Source: Scatophagus argus
Taxonomy: Eukaryota > Chordata > Actinopteri > Scatophagidae
Assembly: GCF_020382885.2 (NCBI RefSeq)
Contig: NC_058514.1
Location: 13,006,249-13,070,248 of the forward strand
Length of the DNA: 64,000 nt
Direction of reading: 5' to 3'
Shown: one piece after another, positions 25,001 to 38,300 of the stretch
Numbering within the stretch: position 1 is the first letter of the stretch
Layout: each line of letters opens with the position of its first letter
The notes under the pieces: model-generated
Seen by the model: the letters and a program-made list of their open reading frames with translations, nothing else
Databases searched by the model: none
What the model was told of the DNA's origin: nothing
Position numbers and translations under genes: made by a program

Positions 25001-28000
25001 AGCTGATCAATAGTGTCAGGCATGATGTTAAAAGCTGGATAGCGGGCTGATGCTGCTTCACCCGGTGGGGACTAATGGCTGTGATGTGTGGTGAAGATGC
25101 GGGGTCATCACCTGTCATCACCATCCTCAGCCTTCTGAATAATGAACCCATGCTGGGGTTCATTATGCCGGTTTCACAGGTTAAGAGTGAAATGATAATT
25201 AGACAGAGTGCTACAAGGGTTCAAGATGTGTTCTCGTTTAGATTTTAAGATCTGCTTTGATGATCAGTGGCAACACTGCGGCATTGGATTGTTAATGTTC
25301 TTACTCTTCTCAGGACCCCAAAACTTGCTTTGTCTCAGGAATCAGATATAGTCTGATCAAAAACTCTAACCTGTCCAATTAGTGCTTGTAAGTCATGTGA
25401 CTTTTGTTCATTATCCCTGGTCTGCTTGTAACTGGGCAACCTGAAAGAACCAAAAATACATCAGAGTTAATGATTTAGACCAACGAAAATCAGAAGTAGT
25501 TGTTGGGCTCAAGGAGTTTAAGGGTTCAAACTCTTCCAGATACAGGACAGTAGGTATCTATAAGCAGTATCTGCTCTCTAGCACCCTCTGCTGTCCCAAT
25601 TCTTATCTGCTTTTTCAGATGCAGGCATGTCTTGGCAAAAAAAAGCATCAGCCCTAACTCAAGTCCTCCTCACTGAAGACAAGGTAATCCCTCTGGTTGT
25701 GGATGTTCAGGTTCAACTGCTCCACCACTGCCAGAGCTCATCCGTGACAAAGCCGCCAGATTGGAGGACAGTTATCTGGACTCACGACACAGGAGACGAT
25801 ATGAGAGGTCAAACTAAATTGGCTCACCAGAGAGGCAAGTCAACCCTTCAGGCAATCTCCTGCTCCTCCCTTCAATGAAATGGAAGTCCCACCGGCCCTC
25901 CGCTCAGCTCTGAGAAGGCCAACCACATCTCACAAATGGGGCGAACAGGAGAACGAGGTGATCTGCTGACGTCCTTGGTTTTTAACGACAAAGAATTCAA
26001 GGACAGGAGAGATTTTGGTCTTAGCTGACTTCAAAGGCTTTGAGGACTCAAACAGTGTCAAGACTGTTTGATTTCTTTGACCTTTTGGACTATCAATAAC
26101 ACATTAATTCTTGTGATGTGTGATTCATTTATTCCCAGCACCAGAATCAAAGGTTTCGGTTGTTAATCAGCCACCGTTATTGTGTAGTCAAATTCTAATT
26201 TGGTGTTTGGTGATGAGTTTTGTAGATAAATGATTAGTAGACAAAACAACTCCACTGAACCTGAAGACTTGTTCATCTGACTTCATTTGGATCTGCTGTT
26301 GCTTTGACTCATGTTGTAACTTCTTCAAACTCAGTCTAAGATTCTTACAACAAAGTTGTGGTTTTGGATCAGATTCATGCTGTTCCATGTTAAAAAATAA
26401 TTCATCTTTCACTAATCCATATTGTTGCAGTAACAATGGGGAAAATGTGATGTGCTATGAAAGGTGTTGCTCACACAAACCCACAGAAAATGAATCCTTA
26501 AACTCTGCACTTTCAGTTCCACAGATTGGTTTAGCGTCTTTCAGCTCATTGTTTTGGTTTTACAGCCCACAGCTCAACACTCTCACGGTTTTCATTTATT
26601 TTATTTCCAGTTACAGCAGGGGGCCATTTTCAGAAAAGGTTAGGTTAGTAGTACTTGCAAGGTAGGGACTAGCAAGTGAACGTAAGTCAAGCAAGCTAAA
26701 GAGACAAATGGTTTGTTCAGAAGTAGGAGGGGGCCAAACAAAGTTTAAGGGCAAGAGAATATTGGACTTAAAATAAGATAAACTTTATATTTTTTTTTAA
26801 TTACTTGTCAGTCTTCTGTTTTGTTTTCATTTGTTTCATAGTTTTCTTTTATTTGTTAAAATGCACTTTCTCTGTTGTGTCCTTCCGTTCCTGATGTATT
26901 CCTCAGCTTTCAATTCAGTCTACAGAGTTTACTAAATTACTTTCAACATGACTCAACTTGTCAAGGTTAGCAGAGTCGGCTGTTAGGATTTATTAATGAG
27001 CCTGTGGCTTTAGGGAGAATTAATAAAAAAGGAAAACAGCCCTGCTCTTACCCCGGGACATTGTCCAGCGGTTGTTATGTTAATCACTCTGTCCTAATTA
27101 ATACCATGCATATCATTAGCAAAATGAAGATTCAAATGCCACCATGCGTTAATTACCGTTATAGAAGTCATCTACATTTTTGCAGTGAATGTTAACTGTC
27201 TGCCAGTGCTAATTTACCTGAACCCCTCTCATCTGTGCTGCAAAATGAGAAAAACACAAGTTGGATAAATTTTTAGAAATAATGGAGAGGAGCAGGAGAG
27301 AACATCACACAGCAAATAGAGTAGCTTTACACAATATTCACATTTATATTAGCTGACATGTGTGTTCTGTGTTTTTACTGTTTTACTGTCCAACAAAACC
27401 TGTATTTGTCTCTTACATGGGATGTTTAGCAGCAACAAGATGATCAACTATGTGTGCATGTATGCGTTTGTTTCAGGGGGATTTCCTGATATAATCTCCA
27501 GTCCTTTCATTCCTAATGAGCCTCATTCAATGTGCCACAAATCCCTCGACTTCTCGTTGTTATTCAGTCATGGGAAAAGGTCATTTAACTAATTCACCAT
27601 CTCCTTCCTTTTGTATTTGACTTTAAAGGACTTAAAACATGACAGCCACACAAGAACTTAAAATCTCATAAGTTCCATATTGTCTAAAGAGCACAATGAT
27701 TTTATAAACCCTAATCTTAACATCTCAACATAGGCCAGACAATATCAGTACCTCATATACAGCAGTGTTTTTTGCTCTGTCTGCAGTCACATTGTAGATA
27801 ATTCCTCCCTTAAAAGCTTATCTATATTGTTTTGATGTTTTCTCTCTATACTCTGCCATGATAAAATGTTTGGATCTGCTAGTAATCACATCACATTTGT
27901 TTTAAGTGCTCAATACTACTACATAGTAGGCAAGACAATTTACTCATAATTACACCATTAGATACACCACAAAATACATGAAATACATACACATACAATA

Positions 28001-28814
28001 CATACTACACAAACTGAAGATCAACGTGGCAAAGACAGCATTGTAGAGTTTGTCATTCAGGCTGTCAGAGCAGATGTGAATATTTTTATTAATATATTAT
28101 GATTGATACTGTTTCTCTTTTAAGAATTATATTTAAGTGAATGAAGCCTTCTGAAGGGTGCATATTGACATTTTTGGACATGATCAAAGTGTAGGATTTG
28201 GGGCTTGGAGGTCCTGAATCTGGACTTACTTGTAACTGGCAAAAAAGCTTGTAAAAAACTTTACTTTAACTTTTAGTACTTCTTTTGTAAAAAGTTGTTC
28301 CAAGGAAAAGTATTAACAGTTAGATATGCGGATTATCCAGAGGCAAATGAGAAAATGTTGTTTTGGGTCAACCAACCATTAATTCAGGTCATAGATGGCC
28401 TTGCTCTGTGAGAGTAGTGCCATAAAGTTATGTTCAAATTATATAAAACTGTGGTAATACAAAGATGATATCTGCCAGCTTTAAACATCTCCTTAATTAA
28501 TCCCCAACTTGCACACATAATTAATTGATATACCCCCAACCCCCACCAGCACACACACACACACTCACACAGTCTCAAACAGTGCTTCCCTGCTGGGGAA
28601 GTTAATTGTCAGGTTAGACGGTTCGCCTCCAGAGGATTTGTGCTGTGAATTATAATGACATCCACTTTTTCCTCCACTGTCACTGTTGCCTGTATACTAC
28701 CTAATGCATTATATCACATCCCAAGGTACAACATATATGTCTGCACAGTATGACGCTAACACCAGCAGCCAAGTGCCTAGCTAAGGCATACATTGAAAAC
28801 AGAGAAAACAGCTA
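22076..28814. other. Intergenic, no gene recognised
   Basis: No coding exon recognised. A GC-richer patch at 25620-25930 has a short open frame without a known domain. 26980-27190 is rich in TAATTA-like homeodomain core motifs and low in simple repeats. The remainder is unremarkable AT-rich sequence. Confidence 0.55.
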
Positions 28815-28870
28815 GTTCAGAATCAGAATTCCTTTATTTATCCCTGAAGGGAAATTCTTATTCTTACAGT
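28815..28870. repeat. Teleost repeat fragment (CCTTTATTTATCCCTGAAGGGAAATTC)
   Basis: AGAATCAGAATTCCTTTATT followed by TATCCCTGAAGGGAAATTCT is a widespread teleost repeat end. A related reverse-oriented fragment is at 45335-45385 (GGGATCAATGAAGTATTTCT). Confidence 0.75.
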
Positions 28871-29019
28871 TCATATTGTCTTTAAAGTTTGATTTTGATT
28901 TATCTCGTTTGGCTTTGTCCATACAAAAACGGAAATGTAAAACTATGGTGTTGTGGTTTTGCAAGTGGTCATGTGGCAGAGTATTTCTAATTTGTTAATT
29001 ATAGAGGTTTTGTTGCCTT

Positions 29020-29115
29020 TGGACATGGTAGCTGTTTCCCCTTGTTTCCAGTCTTTGTGCTAAGCTAAGCTAAGCTAAATGGCTATTGCCTGCAGCTTCA
29101 TATTTACAAAACATG
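29020..29115. repeat. GCTAAGCTAAGCTAA-family repeat, second copy
   Basis: GGACATGGTAGCTGTTTCCC, then TTCCAGTCTTTGTGCTAAGC repeated to GCTAAGCTAAATGGCT, and CTGCAGCTTCATATTTACA. Same family and orientation as 14300-14430, better preserved here. Confidence 0.8.
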
Positions 29116-32098
29116 AGAGTGGTATTTTCTAAAATGTCAAATAGTAATAATAATACTTTGCTTACTTTGTACCACTAAAGAAAGTGCTATCATAGTATAG
29201 TATTTTTTTCACTTTGCTCTTCTCCTTATTCTGGATATTTATAAGATGTTAGCTGATAAAACAAGGTTCATGGCAGCCATCTTTAGATTTGCACCTTTGT
29301 CCTCAATCAGCTGAATATGATTGTTCTCCTCAGGCTAAAAAAGAGGTGACTGGACTAAATATATTTTCTTTGTTCAAGTGTTTCCCCCAGAGTGCTGGAG
29401 ATGGGACAGAAAAATGGCCATCTTGGCAAAGGATGCTTCTTACTTTCAGTCATGCTCATTTCAAAGTCATACAAGAGAAGCAAGCGTGTGTGTGTGCCGA
29501 CATTTTTCCCCAAAGCTCCTCGTTTTGAAAAGATGTATTGTGCTGAACCCTGCAACACTGTCTTCTTCATAAAATAAGGCCAGAAATACCAACATCACTG
29601 CGTTTTAAAATTCACATTAAATCAGCAGGCTCATTATCAACTCCATCCCCAAAGAGGAGACACCTTAAAACTTCACAAAGGCAAGCGGGTGTCCTCACAC
29701 TTCATTGCCTCCCCACGCTACAACTAAATCTGGCATTATTCTAATTAATGAGATGAGTTCATTAGTGCTCTCGGGGTTAATGTGTTGTCCTACAGCAGAT
29801 TAGTGAAGGGATTCCAGTGTTGCTGGAGCATCCTAATTAGATCACAGTGGGTGCAGCCTGCTTGAATAGATGGAATAATGAAAGTCGTCGCTCTTCGCAG
29901 CGGCACCTTGATTACTGTGCCCTGTCTCTGCTCATGAAAGGTTCAACATTCACCTGGAACAGTGTTCAGCCAAACTGATTCAATTTTATGTATCAATAAA
30001 ACAGTAACAGCACTTTTTTTCAAGTTCGGATTGGACTTGTTCTGACGATGGGGATTAGTGGGCAAAGCTGCCACCCAAAGGACCCAGGTGGTACTGCAGC
30101 CATTTGATTATTATAGCTCTGCTCAAAAATACAAAATGACTACAATTTGGGCACTTTTAGTGTTAAATGGATGTTGCAGAGAAATTTTGCTAGAACTACA
30201 TCACTAGTAATACTGCAGAACTGTATTACTGTGCGAGAACATACATGCTGTTAAGTAAAAAATACATGCGTTTTTTTGACAAATGTGTATACAACTGCAT
30301 ACATGCATTTTTATTTCACCTTAAATCTGTACTATGTATTACCCACTGACTGTATTTTCAATATTGTTTATGCTTTAATATCTTTCAGCTTTCAATTGTT
30401 TTGGTTTTACAGTCCACCAGTGCACTTTTGGTTAAATTTTAACAATCTCATCAAATGCGTTTCTCAAGGCTGCAGCAAAACTAAACCAAATGTATGCATA
30501 CATCACATTCAGTATTTGGCCTGAACTCCAATGTTAATGTTGGCTCTGTTTGCTACCAAGCCAGTTTGCAAAGTTAGCAGGTTTGCAAACAAGAACACAT
30601 TTATATGTTGATAACATATTTACAGTTTGTGCCACTTTACCCTCCACAAAAAAAAAAAAATAAATAAAAAAAAATGTCAGGGCTGTAGCTATCACTATGG
30701 AAACTGAGGCTCGACCCTAGTTTATAAAGTCTGTAACCTGTGGGAAGTTATCGCTCCTTATCTATAAAGAATAACATGCTAGTTATGCCTTGATTCTTAT
30801 ATTTTTAGACTGAACATATGAGACTTAAATGTGAGTATGGCTTGACTTTGCAGACTCATGACCTCAGTATTTATTAAATCCTAGCTGCAGTCCTGAACTC
30901 TGCATTAGAAATTGAAATAAGTTAATGTACAAATTCACAGCCTCTGCTCTGCATGTCTAAATGTGTTTAGCAGCTGGCATTTGATATGTCAGTAATTCCA
31001 GTAATAATTCCATTGTTTTGTATGATTTCTTTATTTAGTCTCCTTCGGTGTATGACATTGCACAAAATCAAGTATCAATCCCTTCTTTTGTTTTCTGGGG
31101 TTTGTCTCATATTAATGCCACTGCCTTCAAATGGTTCTCATCATTTCCTCTGTTAAGCTTCTAAAATTAACTTAATCTTCTTTGCTCGTCCCTCCCACAC
31201 ACGTCTTGTTGTTCAAGCCCACCAGCTCATCTCGTTTTTTTGTTGTGTTTTCTAAGAAGAGAATGTTGAGATAAGTGGCATATTACACTTCAACAGCAGC
31301 TACACCAAGTGACTCTGATTATGATGCAGAGGGTGTTGTCTTTGAGATAGAAGCGGAGGAGGATTGTGAAGCTAATTCCCTTATAACTTTTTCCCTCATT
31401 AATCTCTGCGGAGGGATACGAGATTCTTTAAATGCTAATGTCCAATAAAGATGTCAGCAGTGACATTTTACAGTGGCGGCACAGATGTTAACAAAGTTGA
31501 CGGTGTTGTTGTGGAAGAACTTTTCTCACTTTATTCATACTACTTGTCTCACATGTTTATTTGGAAGAATCCTCTCAGGATTAGACACAAATGCATTATA
31601 ATCAGCAATTTTGTGCCAAGGTGGAATATAACGTCTCCCTCTTGGCCTCACAAATAACTAGATATCTCTCAACTTTTCAGTCATCAAACTTTAATTAGAA
31701 CATGAGTTGATATTGTTTAATTTAAGCAGTCAGTTATATTTACATGACATTAGTGGAGGTCAATGTGGCAAATAATTGAAGAACACACAGTAAAAGGAAA
31801 TCCTGTTATTTCCTTAAAAGCACCCATAGATCAACTAAAAACAAATGACAAACTGACAATCCCTTTATATGGAATTAATGTCCAAAGGGTTGAGTTGATT
31901 ACGAAATGTACTGCAGCTCCTTCCTTTGTTGTTCCAAGGACAAATCATTCTTTGAAAAATCCCATCTGAAGATATATGATTGTGTCTGATATGCTGTCAT
32001 TCTGTTGAGGCTGTCACACTGATCACGACTCTGACACTCTAGTCAGCGTCGCCGCCAATCGCAGCACCACTGGGTCGTTAAATGAGAATGTGAAAACA
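29116..32098. other. Intergenic between repeat and atp23; possible conserved non-coding element
   Basis: No exon seen. 29690-29945 is of balanced composition with repeated ATTA/TAAT cores and no simple repeat, which resembles developmental enhancers, but there is no comparison to prove it. A poly(A) tract is at 30646-30674. Confidence 0.45.
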
Positions 32099-34354
32099 CT
32101 AAAGATTTCCATAATATCGATCTCTGTTCTCAAAATCTCTGTGGGCAAAACGAGCATCCTTCTTGCTGTGCGGGATTCGTCCAAACGGTGCGTGGTCATT
32201 GAAACATGTGTCAAACACTTCATCGACTATTTTCTCCGCCTCCTCTCGGCCAATGTTCCTCACAGCCAGGATGGAGCGCAGGGCACGGCCTCTGACACAC
32301 TCCTGACCGAGGACAAACCAGATTAGAGACACAGAACTGTAATCTGACAATATTCAGTATCAGTGTATCTCAGTGTAGGTACCTGATGATGCTGCTTCAA
32401 GCCAAAGTTGAATCTCGCAGCTTCATTGCTAAAGGAGCAGTCTCCACTGAGGTTAGCTGCCCGAATCTAAAATAATGACACCAAAAAGGCTTTGGATGAA
32501 CAGCAAATAAACTTGTAGCTCAGCAGGATAATATTTTTCTGAGCATGTTTTTCAGCATTATCAACATCATATTAACTGATTCATTTGGAAGACAAATGCA
32601 GTGTGAACAACTAGGTAATTTATCACAATAAAACCAACCTCCTTTTTCTCAATTAAATCCCCACATTGTTTACAAGGAAACATCAAATAATAAAAGAAAA
32701 CTGTAATCTCCAAATGAAAGAACCTTTAAGTTAAATGATAATTCTGGTGATGCCACAAAAAAAGATATCTGTTTTCAATAAGAACCAGTGAGCTTGGGGC
32801 TGAAAGCCACAGATAAGGCTGCATTCACAAGCCTTATCCTTTAAGAACAAAATACTGACACACAATGGTGCCCAATTGTGGGAATCTGGTTAAAACTGCA
32901 AAGAACAGTATCAGTATGCTTTTGCTCTCCGTGTACTAGCCGTAGTCTATTGTAGAAAATTCTGTGACTGGTACATTCATGACAACCAGGACACAATGTC
33001 AAAGCTTCCTCGCGAAACTAAACTAGATCACACAATAACCAAAGTTACCATTGCACATAAATGCAGCCAGTGCTGAACATAGTGGGACTCACCTCAGAAC
33101 AAGCCAGATGTCTGAAGTTGTTGAACCAGTCCACGTGGGCCCGACAGTGGTCAAAGGCATGAATGAGTTCATGTGTGACCACACGGTTCATATGGGACTG
33201 CTGGTGGATGTTGTTCTGACACAAAACGATCTGCAAGCAGACACAAATCTCATTAATGTTGCACAAGTCAAATTCTTTCAAGCCATCAGAGAGCGCACTA
33301 TTGTTATTACTGTCAAGATCTGTTTCTTACTTGGGAAGAAGCTGCATCAAAGCCACCGCTGACAGTCCCGTCACAGTCTTCACAAGAGAAATGTCGGTCT
33401 TTTAACACTTTGCTGTGTTGACAGGAGGAAGCAAAGTGATCTTGGTGCAAAACAAACCAGCTCACATTTACATGTTTGTTGAATTGTTGTAAAAGAGTTA
33501 AAAAAATAACAACACAAATGACAGTGAAGCAGAGGGAGGAAAAAAGAATGAAATGATCACAACCTTAGAGAAATGACATAAATGTCTGAGCAACTGGAAT
33601 ATTAACTGAGAAGAAGAGTTTTGTTGCAAGCATTTATTAAAAGTTTTTAACGAAAAACGATAAGAGGACAAACTATGTTTGAGATGAATCCAAAAGGCAA
33701 AATCAAAGCTGCGATTCCAGAAATGTCTTTGATTCACTCATTTCATTACTGCTACTAAAAACTGTTTAAGTACGACTTGAGTTTCGGCATACTATTTAGT
33801 TATAGCGAAACTACGTATTATTAAGCAGTAATAGCAGTAGCTAGTAAGTTAGCATTTCCAGTATTGATATATATTCTGTGTAAACAGGTAAACAGCCGCA
33901 GGTCATTTGCAGCAGTGTGAGAGATGGCGGTGGTCAACAATGATAAAACACACTTTTGTTTTAAAATAAAATGATATCTACCATCCTGAGCTTTTCATGG
34001 CACTGAGGAGGAGTTTGGCATACGGACCTGGAAGAAGCACAGAAACCAGTTATGGTTGAATATAGTTAGCAGTCATTGACAGAAACCAGTGCTAGCAAAA
34101 TTAGCACACGCTAAACGCTGTGCAGTGTTAAACACTGCACGGGTCTCCGGTGTTCAATGCAGAGAATAAATTCCCCATGGAAGGGTGACAAGCTAGGCAG
34201 AAAACTCACTGGTTTCCACTGCGAACTGTAACATGACCTGACACTTGTGGTTGAATGTGAACAGGCTCTCCGCGACTGATCCCTTCTTGAACTTTCGCGC
34301 GTTCCTCTCCGGGAATAATTCGTATCCATATTCATCTTCTTTAGTCTGGGCCAT
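32099..34354 (-). CDS. atp23: atp23, mitochondrial inner membrane protease ATP23 homologue (XRCC6BP1)
   Basis: Peptidase of family M76; in yeast Atp23 matures ATP synthase subunit 6 and assists assembly in the intermembrane space, and the human protein was also named XRCC6BP1/KUB3. Six exons on the minus strand: 34354-34210, 34027-33982, 33412-33331, 33230-33093, 32466-32383, 32302-32099 (TAG). Phases agree and give 232 residues (human about 246). The zinc motif HELIH is at residues 111-115, within [20 protein letters not shown]. Conserved cysteines ([23 protein letters not shown]) fit the twin-disulfide fold. The C-terminus [15 protein letters not shown] matches the family. Start at 34354 gives [17 protein letters not shown]; the N-terminus is shorter than in human. 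Confidence 0.95.
33093..33230 (-). other. atp23: atp23 catalytic exon with HEXXH zinc motif
   Basis: The 138-base phase-0 exon encodes 46 residues from IVLCQNN to LACSE. His111 and His115 should bind zinc and Glu112 act as general base. All are present, so the protein is predicted to be an active protease. Confidence 0.93.
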
Positions 34355-35335
34355 TGTATGTAATGTTGTGCACAGTTTGGAAATGTTAACATAAGATCCC
34401 CTGGTTAGCCACCGCTAGCTAGCACGAGAGGTCATCGCTGTTTTAAGGATCACGTGATATTGATATAGGTCAAAGGTAATGGAAGGGAATACTTATTTGT
34501 AAATTGTTTGGCTTTTATTTTTAAACAAAAAAGTAAAAAAAAAAATACAATTCTTTTTAATATAAGCTGCTATAAAATGCGTTTTTAGAGATTAGTATAC
34601 AGTATAGATCGTCTAGTCACAGCGTACAGGTAAGTGGTCTACTCGGATAAAAATCAGACCCAGAGAGAATAGTTCCCAGTGCATATAGTGTATACTAGCG
34701 ATCGGTAAAATCATTTGTAATACGAAAAGCCAGCAAGTTTTGTTTAATGGCTTTCATGGGGAAGAGCTGAGCCACTTCATTCCAAACCAGTAGGCTAGTG
34801 ACATTACAGAATCACAAAAATGCTAACGTCCACATTTGAGGAATAAAATGGACACTCTTGTGGTATGTTTAGGTTCTTTTTTCCATTGTTTGTGGGTTTA
34901 TCACGTTAGTATAATGTTTTGGAGCAAGTTATCTTTTGTAGTATACACGATCTTTGGTTACGCCGAACGCAGGATGAGCAGCGCAAAGGCTGCTGGTACT
35001 CGGCTGTCATGGCTCCGGACATAAACAGAAAGCTGTGAATAACGACACGTTTTGTTGTAGTATTTTGCCAAAGTGACTGCAACTACACTTTAACTATAAC
35101 TATCAACCGAGGAAAGAAGTACCAGGTACTTTATATGGTTCAAGTAGCTACAAAGTCACTTTATTTTCCTTTAGTGCTTGGTATTTCTGCTAGCTAGCTA
35201 GCTGCTAGCCGCAAGAGCGTGACAGCGTGATTCTCGTGTTTTCCTCTTGGCTGCAACGCCAACTTCAAAAAAACAACTACAGCAACAAGTGTTAAGAAAT
35301 TGTCCAAAACAAATGTCTGTTTCGTAGGAAATAAC
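34355..35335. promoter_or_regulatory. Divergent promoter region between atp23 and rpap3
   Basis: The two start codons are 981 bases apart and point away from each other. A perfect palindrome ATCACGTGAT (34449-34458) containing the CACGTG E-box lies about 95 bases upstream of the atp23 ATG, a typical position for a USF/MiT-type site. A possible acceptor TTTCGTAG just before 35328 suggests an upstream non-coding rpap3 exon. GCTAGCTAGCTAGC near 35192 is a short tandem tetranucleotide. Confidence 0.55.
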
Positions 35336-38300
35336 ATGTCCGGGGGAAACAAAGCCATTGAGTTACAGCTTCAGATGCGGCAAAATGCGGAGGATATGCT
35401 TAGCTTCATGAGGGAGCTGGAAAGCTGGGAGACAGAAATAAAGAAGAAGGACGAGGAGCTGAGGACGGGAGGACTTCAGGAGGTTGAGGTTTGTCCCTGC
35501 TGTAAACAGCCGTCCATCTCAGGTCCAGGTAATGTACGGGATGATATTCAGGGGTCAGCAGCTTGTTGTTTCTGTATTGCAGAAGAAACTCCCACCTGTG
35601 CGCAACAAAGACTACAAAACAAAGATGAGAGAAAAGAAGAAGAAAAAGGAGCCAGCAGGCAATGGGCACGCAAAGGGAGATGAGTCCAAGAAAGCCTCAA
35701 GGATAAAAGCATACGACTATCGATCATGGGACAAGTTTGATGTGGTAGCTCATGATTCAGCTTTACAAAATATAATCAGCACAGTCAGTGACATCATGGA
35801 GTAGCTGACTTAATCATTTATGCTTCTGCATTCACAGAACAAGGCTCTGTCAGAGATGGACAAGGAGGACAGTCCTGCAGAGTCAAACGAATCTGACTCT
35901 GAGGAAGCTGCAGTTGATCAGGAGAAAGCACTAGCTGAGAAAGAAAAGGTAAATACTCTATGAGAAGCACTGCCACAAAACTAAAGTGAAAAAGAAAAAA
36001 TTGCTCTTTCCTTAAGCAGATCATAACTTTATTTTTAGGGAAATGCGTTTTTCAAAGAAGGGAAGTACAATGATGCCATTGAGTGTTACACCAGAGGGAT
36101 GGTTGCAGATCCTTACAACCCCGTGCTTCCCACAAACAGAGCCACCTCCTTCTTCAGACTCAAAAAGTAAACAGTATAGATGTGGATGCATAGAGTATTT
36201 TTCATTAAATGCACAAACATTAATGTGGATGAAAAGGTTTTGTTACTCTGTGTGTCAATGAGAGTTTGTTCTTTGCAGGTACGCAGTGGCAGAGTCTGAC
36301 TGCAACTTGGCGATAGCTTTGGACAGCAACTACTTCAAAGCGTTTGTGCGGAGAGGAGCGGCACGGTTTGCACTAAAGAAATATGAATCTGCATTAGAAG
36401 GTGACAAGCATTTAAAAGGATTAGATCATCTGTTCTACGCAAGAGCGCTGAGATAACAACAGAAGTGTATTTCTGAACAGATTATGAGATGGTTCTCAAG
36501 CTTGACCCCGGAAACGTGGAAGCACAGAATGAAGTGAGAACAATCAAAGAGGTGAGTGTGAAATGATCCTTTTGGGGTTAGTCTCATTCTCGAGTTGTCT
36601 TTTCCTTTATTTCCTCTCTTTCCCTGGCTGGTTTCAGACCCTTGGACATCAGGCCTCGGCAGCCCCGAGTGAAGCCACAACGCCGCAGGAGGCTCCTACA
36701 GCAGACCCTGAGCAGCAGAGACGACAAGAGGAGCAGCAGAGACGTCAGGAGGCGGTTGTACAAAAAGACAGAGTAAGCTTGGCTGCCGCTTTCATCAGCT
36801 CACGTGTCAAAAGCTGCTAAATTCAAAATGTGCCCAAATGTCCATGTGAAGTAATTCTGGTGTTAAAGACGTTTTTGTAAGAATTTGTCATTTTGTACCA
36901 AGTCCTATTTTGTAGTGTGTGGTTATTAATTACTCATACAACTACAAGTTTGTTATTCACCATGTAACAATCCACTGCAAAAATATCAAGTGTAGTTTTA
37001 ACTTACTTTAGTCCAGTTTATGCAGAGCCACTTTTGAGATGTTCAATTGTCTGTAAAATTGACATTTTCAGAGATTCCTTAAAAATTCTGTGAACAAATC
37101 AAACTCTTTATTTGTAAAAGGTTTTCCTTTGCCCTTTGTCATCGGAATGTGCCTTTCAGGGGAATGCTTATTTCAAAGAGGGGAAGTATGAGGCGGCTGT
37201 TGAGTGTTACAGCAGAGGCATGGAGGCAGACAGCATGAACGTCCTACTGCCTGCCAACAGAGCTATGGCCCTCCTGAAGCTGGATAAGTAAGTACAACAT
37301 TTGATTCCCCTGAACTTTTATTTGTTTATTTATTTTTTGCTAGTGTGAAAAGGCTCTCTGTTAAAGGAAGACAAAACATTTGCTACAGGTATGCGGAAGC
37401 AGAGGAGGACTGCACCAAAGCCATTTCTCTGGACAACACGTACTCCAAGGCTTTCGCCCGCCGTGCCACAGCCAGAGTGGCTTTAGGGAAACTGAAGGAG
37501 GCCAAACAAGGTGCGCTATAGAATAACACTGTCATCCAAAGGCAAACAGCAGCTTTTTGAAACACTATAAAGCTGTCACATGTTTATCAGCATTAGATAA
37601 TCTGTGTTTCTTTTGTTGCTTTTATTTTCATTTAATGTTGCAGCATTGGTCTTATTCCATTTTAAGTCAGTTCACAGTTTAGATCATTTCTCGAAGTTCT
37701 GTTCATTTAAGCTTTAGTTAAACATGCAAAGATTCAAAAAAACTTGTTTTAATATGAAATTGAATTGAAATTATATAAGCAAAGATTATTGCTATCAGTT
37801 ATTGACGATTTAGTTGTATAAAAATGTAATTTGTGTGTGTGTGTATATACGTGTGTGTTACAGATTTCCAGGAGGTGTTGAAACTGGAACCAGGGAACAA
37901 GCAGGCTCTTAACGAAATCCAGAAAATCCAGACTGTATGTTTCAAGATTCAATTATCCCTCTGAGTGAACTTAGCTCAAATGATAGATAAATAGATGATA
38001 AAGGAGCAGTGCTAAAAACATAAAGTGCACTGCTAATCAAGTTACTTGTCAAACACAATGCTCTGTCACAGAAATACACTTTAAAAATGTTTCACTCTGC
38101 TCTCTGTTGTCAGTAGAGAAAAAAAATGGATTCTCTCAATCACCATAACATTATTAGTGTATTTTAAGCCCTTCTGGCTATGAGAACCAGTACAAGCATA
38201 AATTATTACATTATAATCTAATGTAAAGACATCTAATTGACAGGGCAAGCTTTTATTAGCTTTGCTCTTCTGCAGCCTTGACTTCTTTCTTGTTGACGTC

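Noticed and set aside
25627-25878. 83-codon open frame in a GC-richer patch
   Set aside because: No similarity I can name and no supporting exon structure; could be a repeat or lncRNA fragment.
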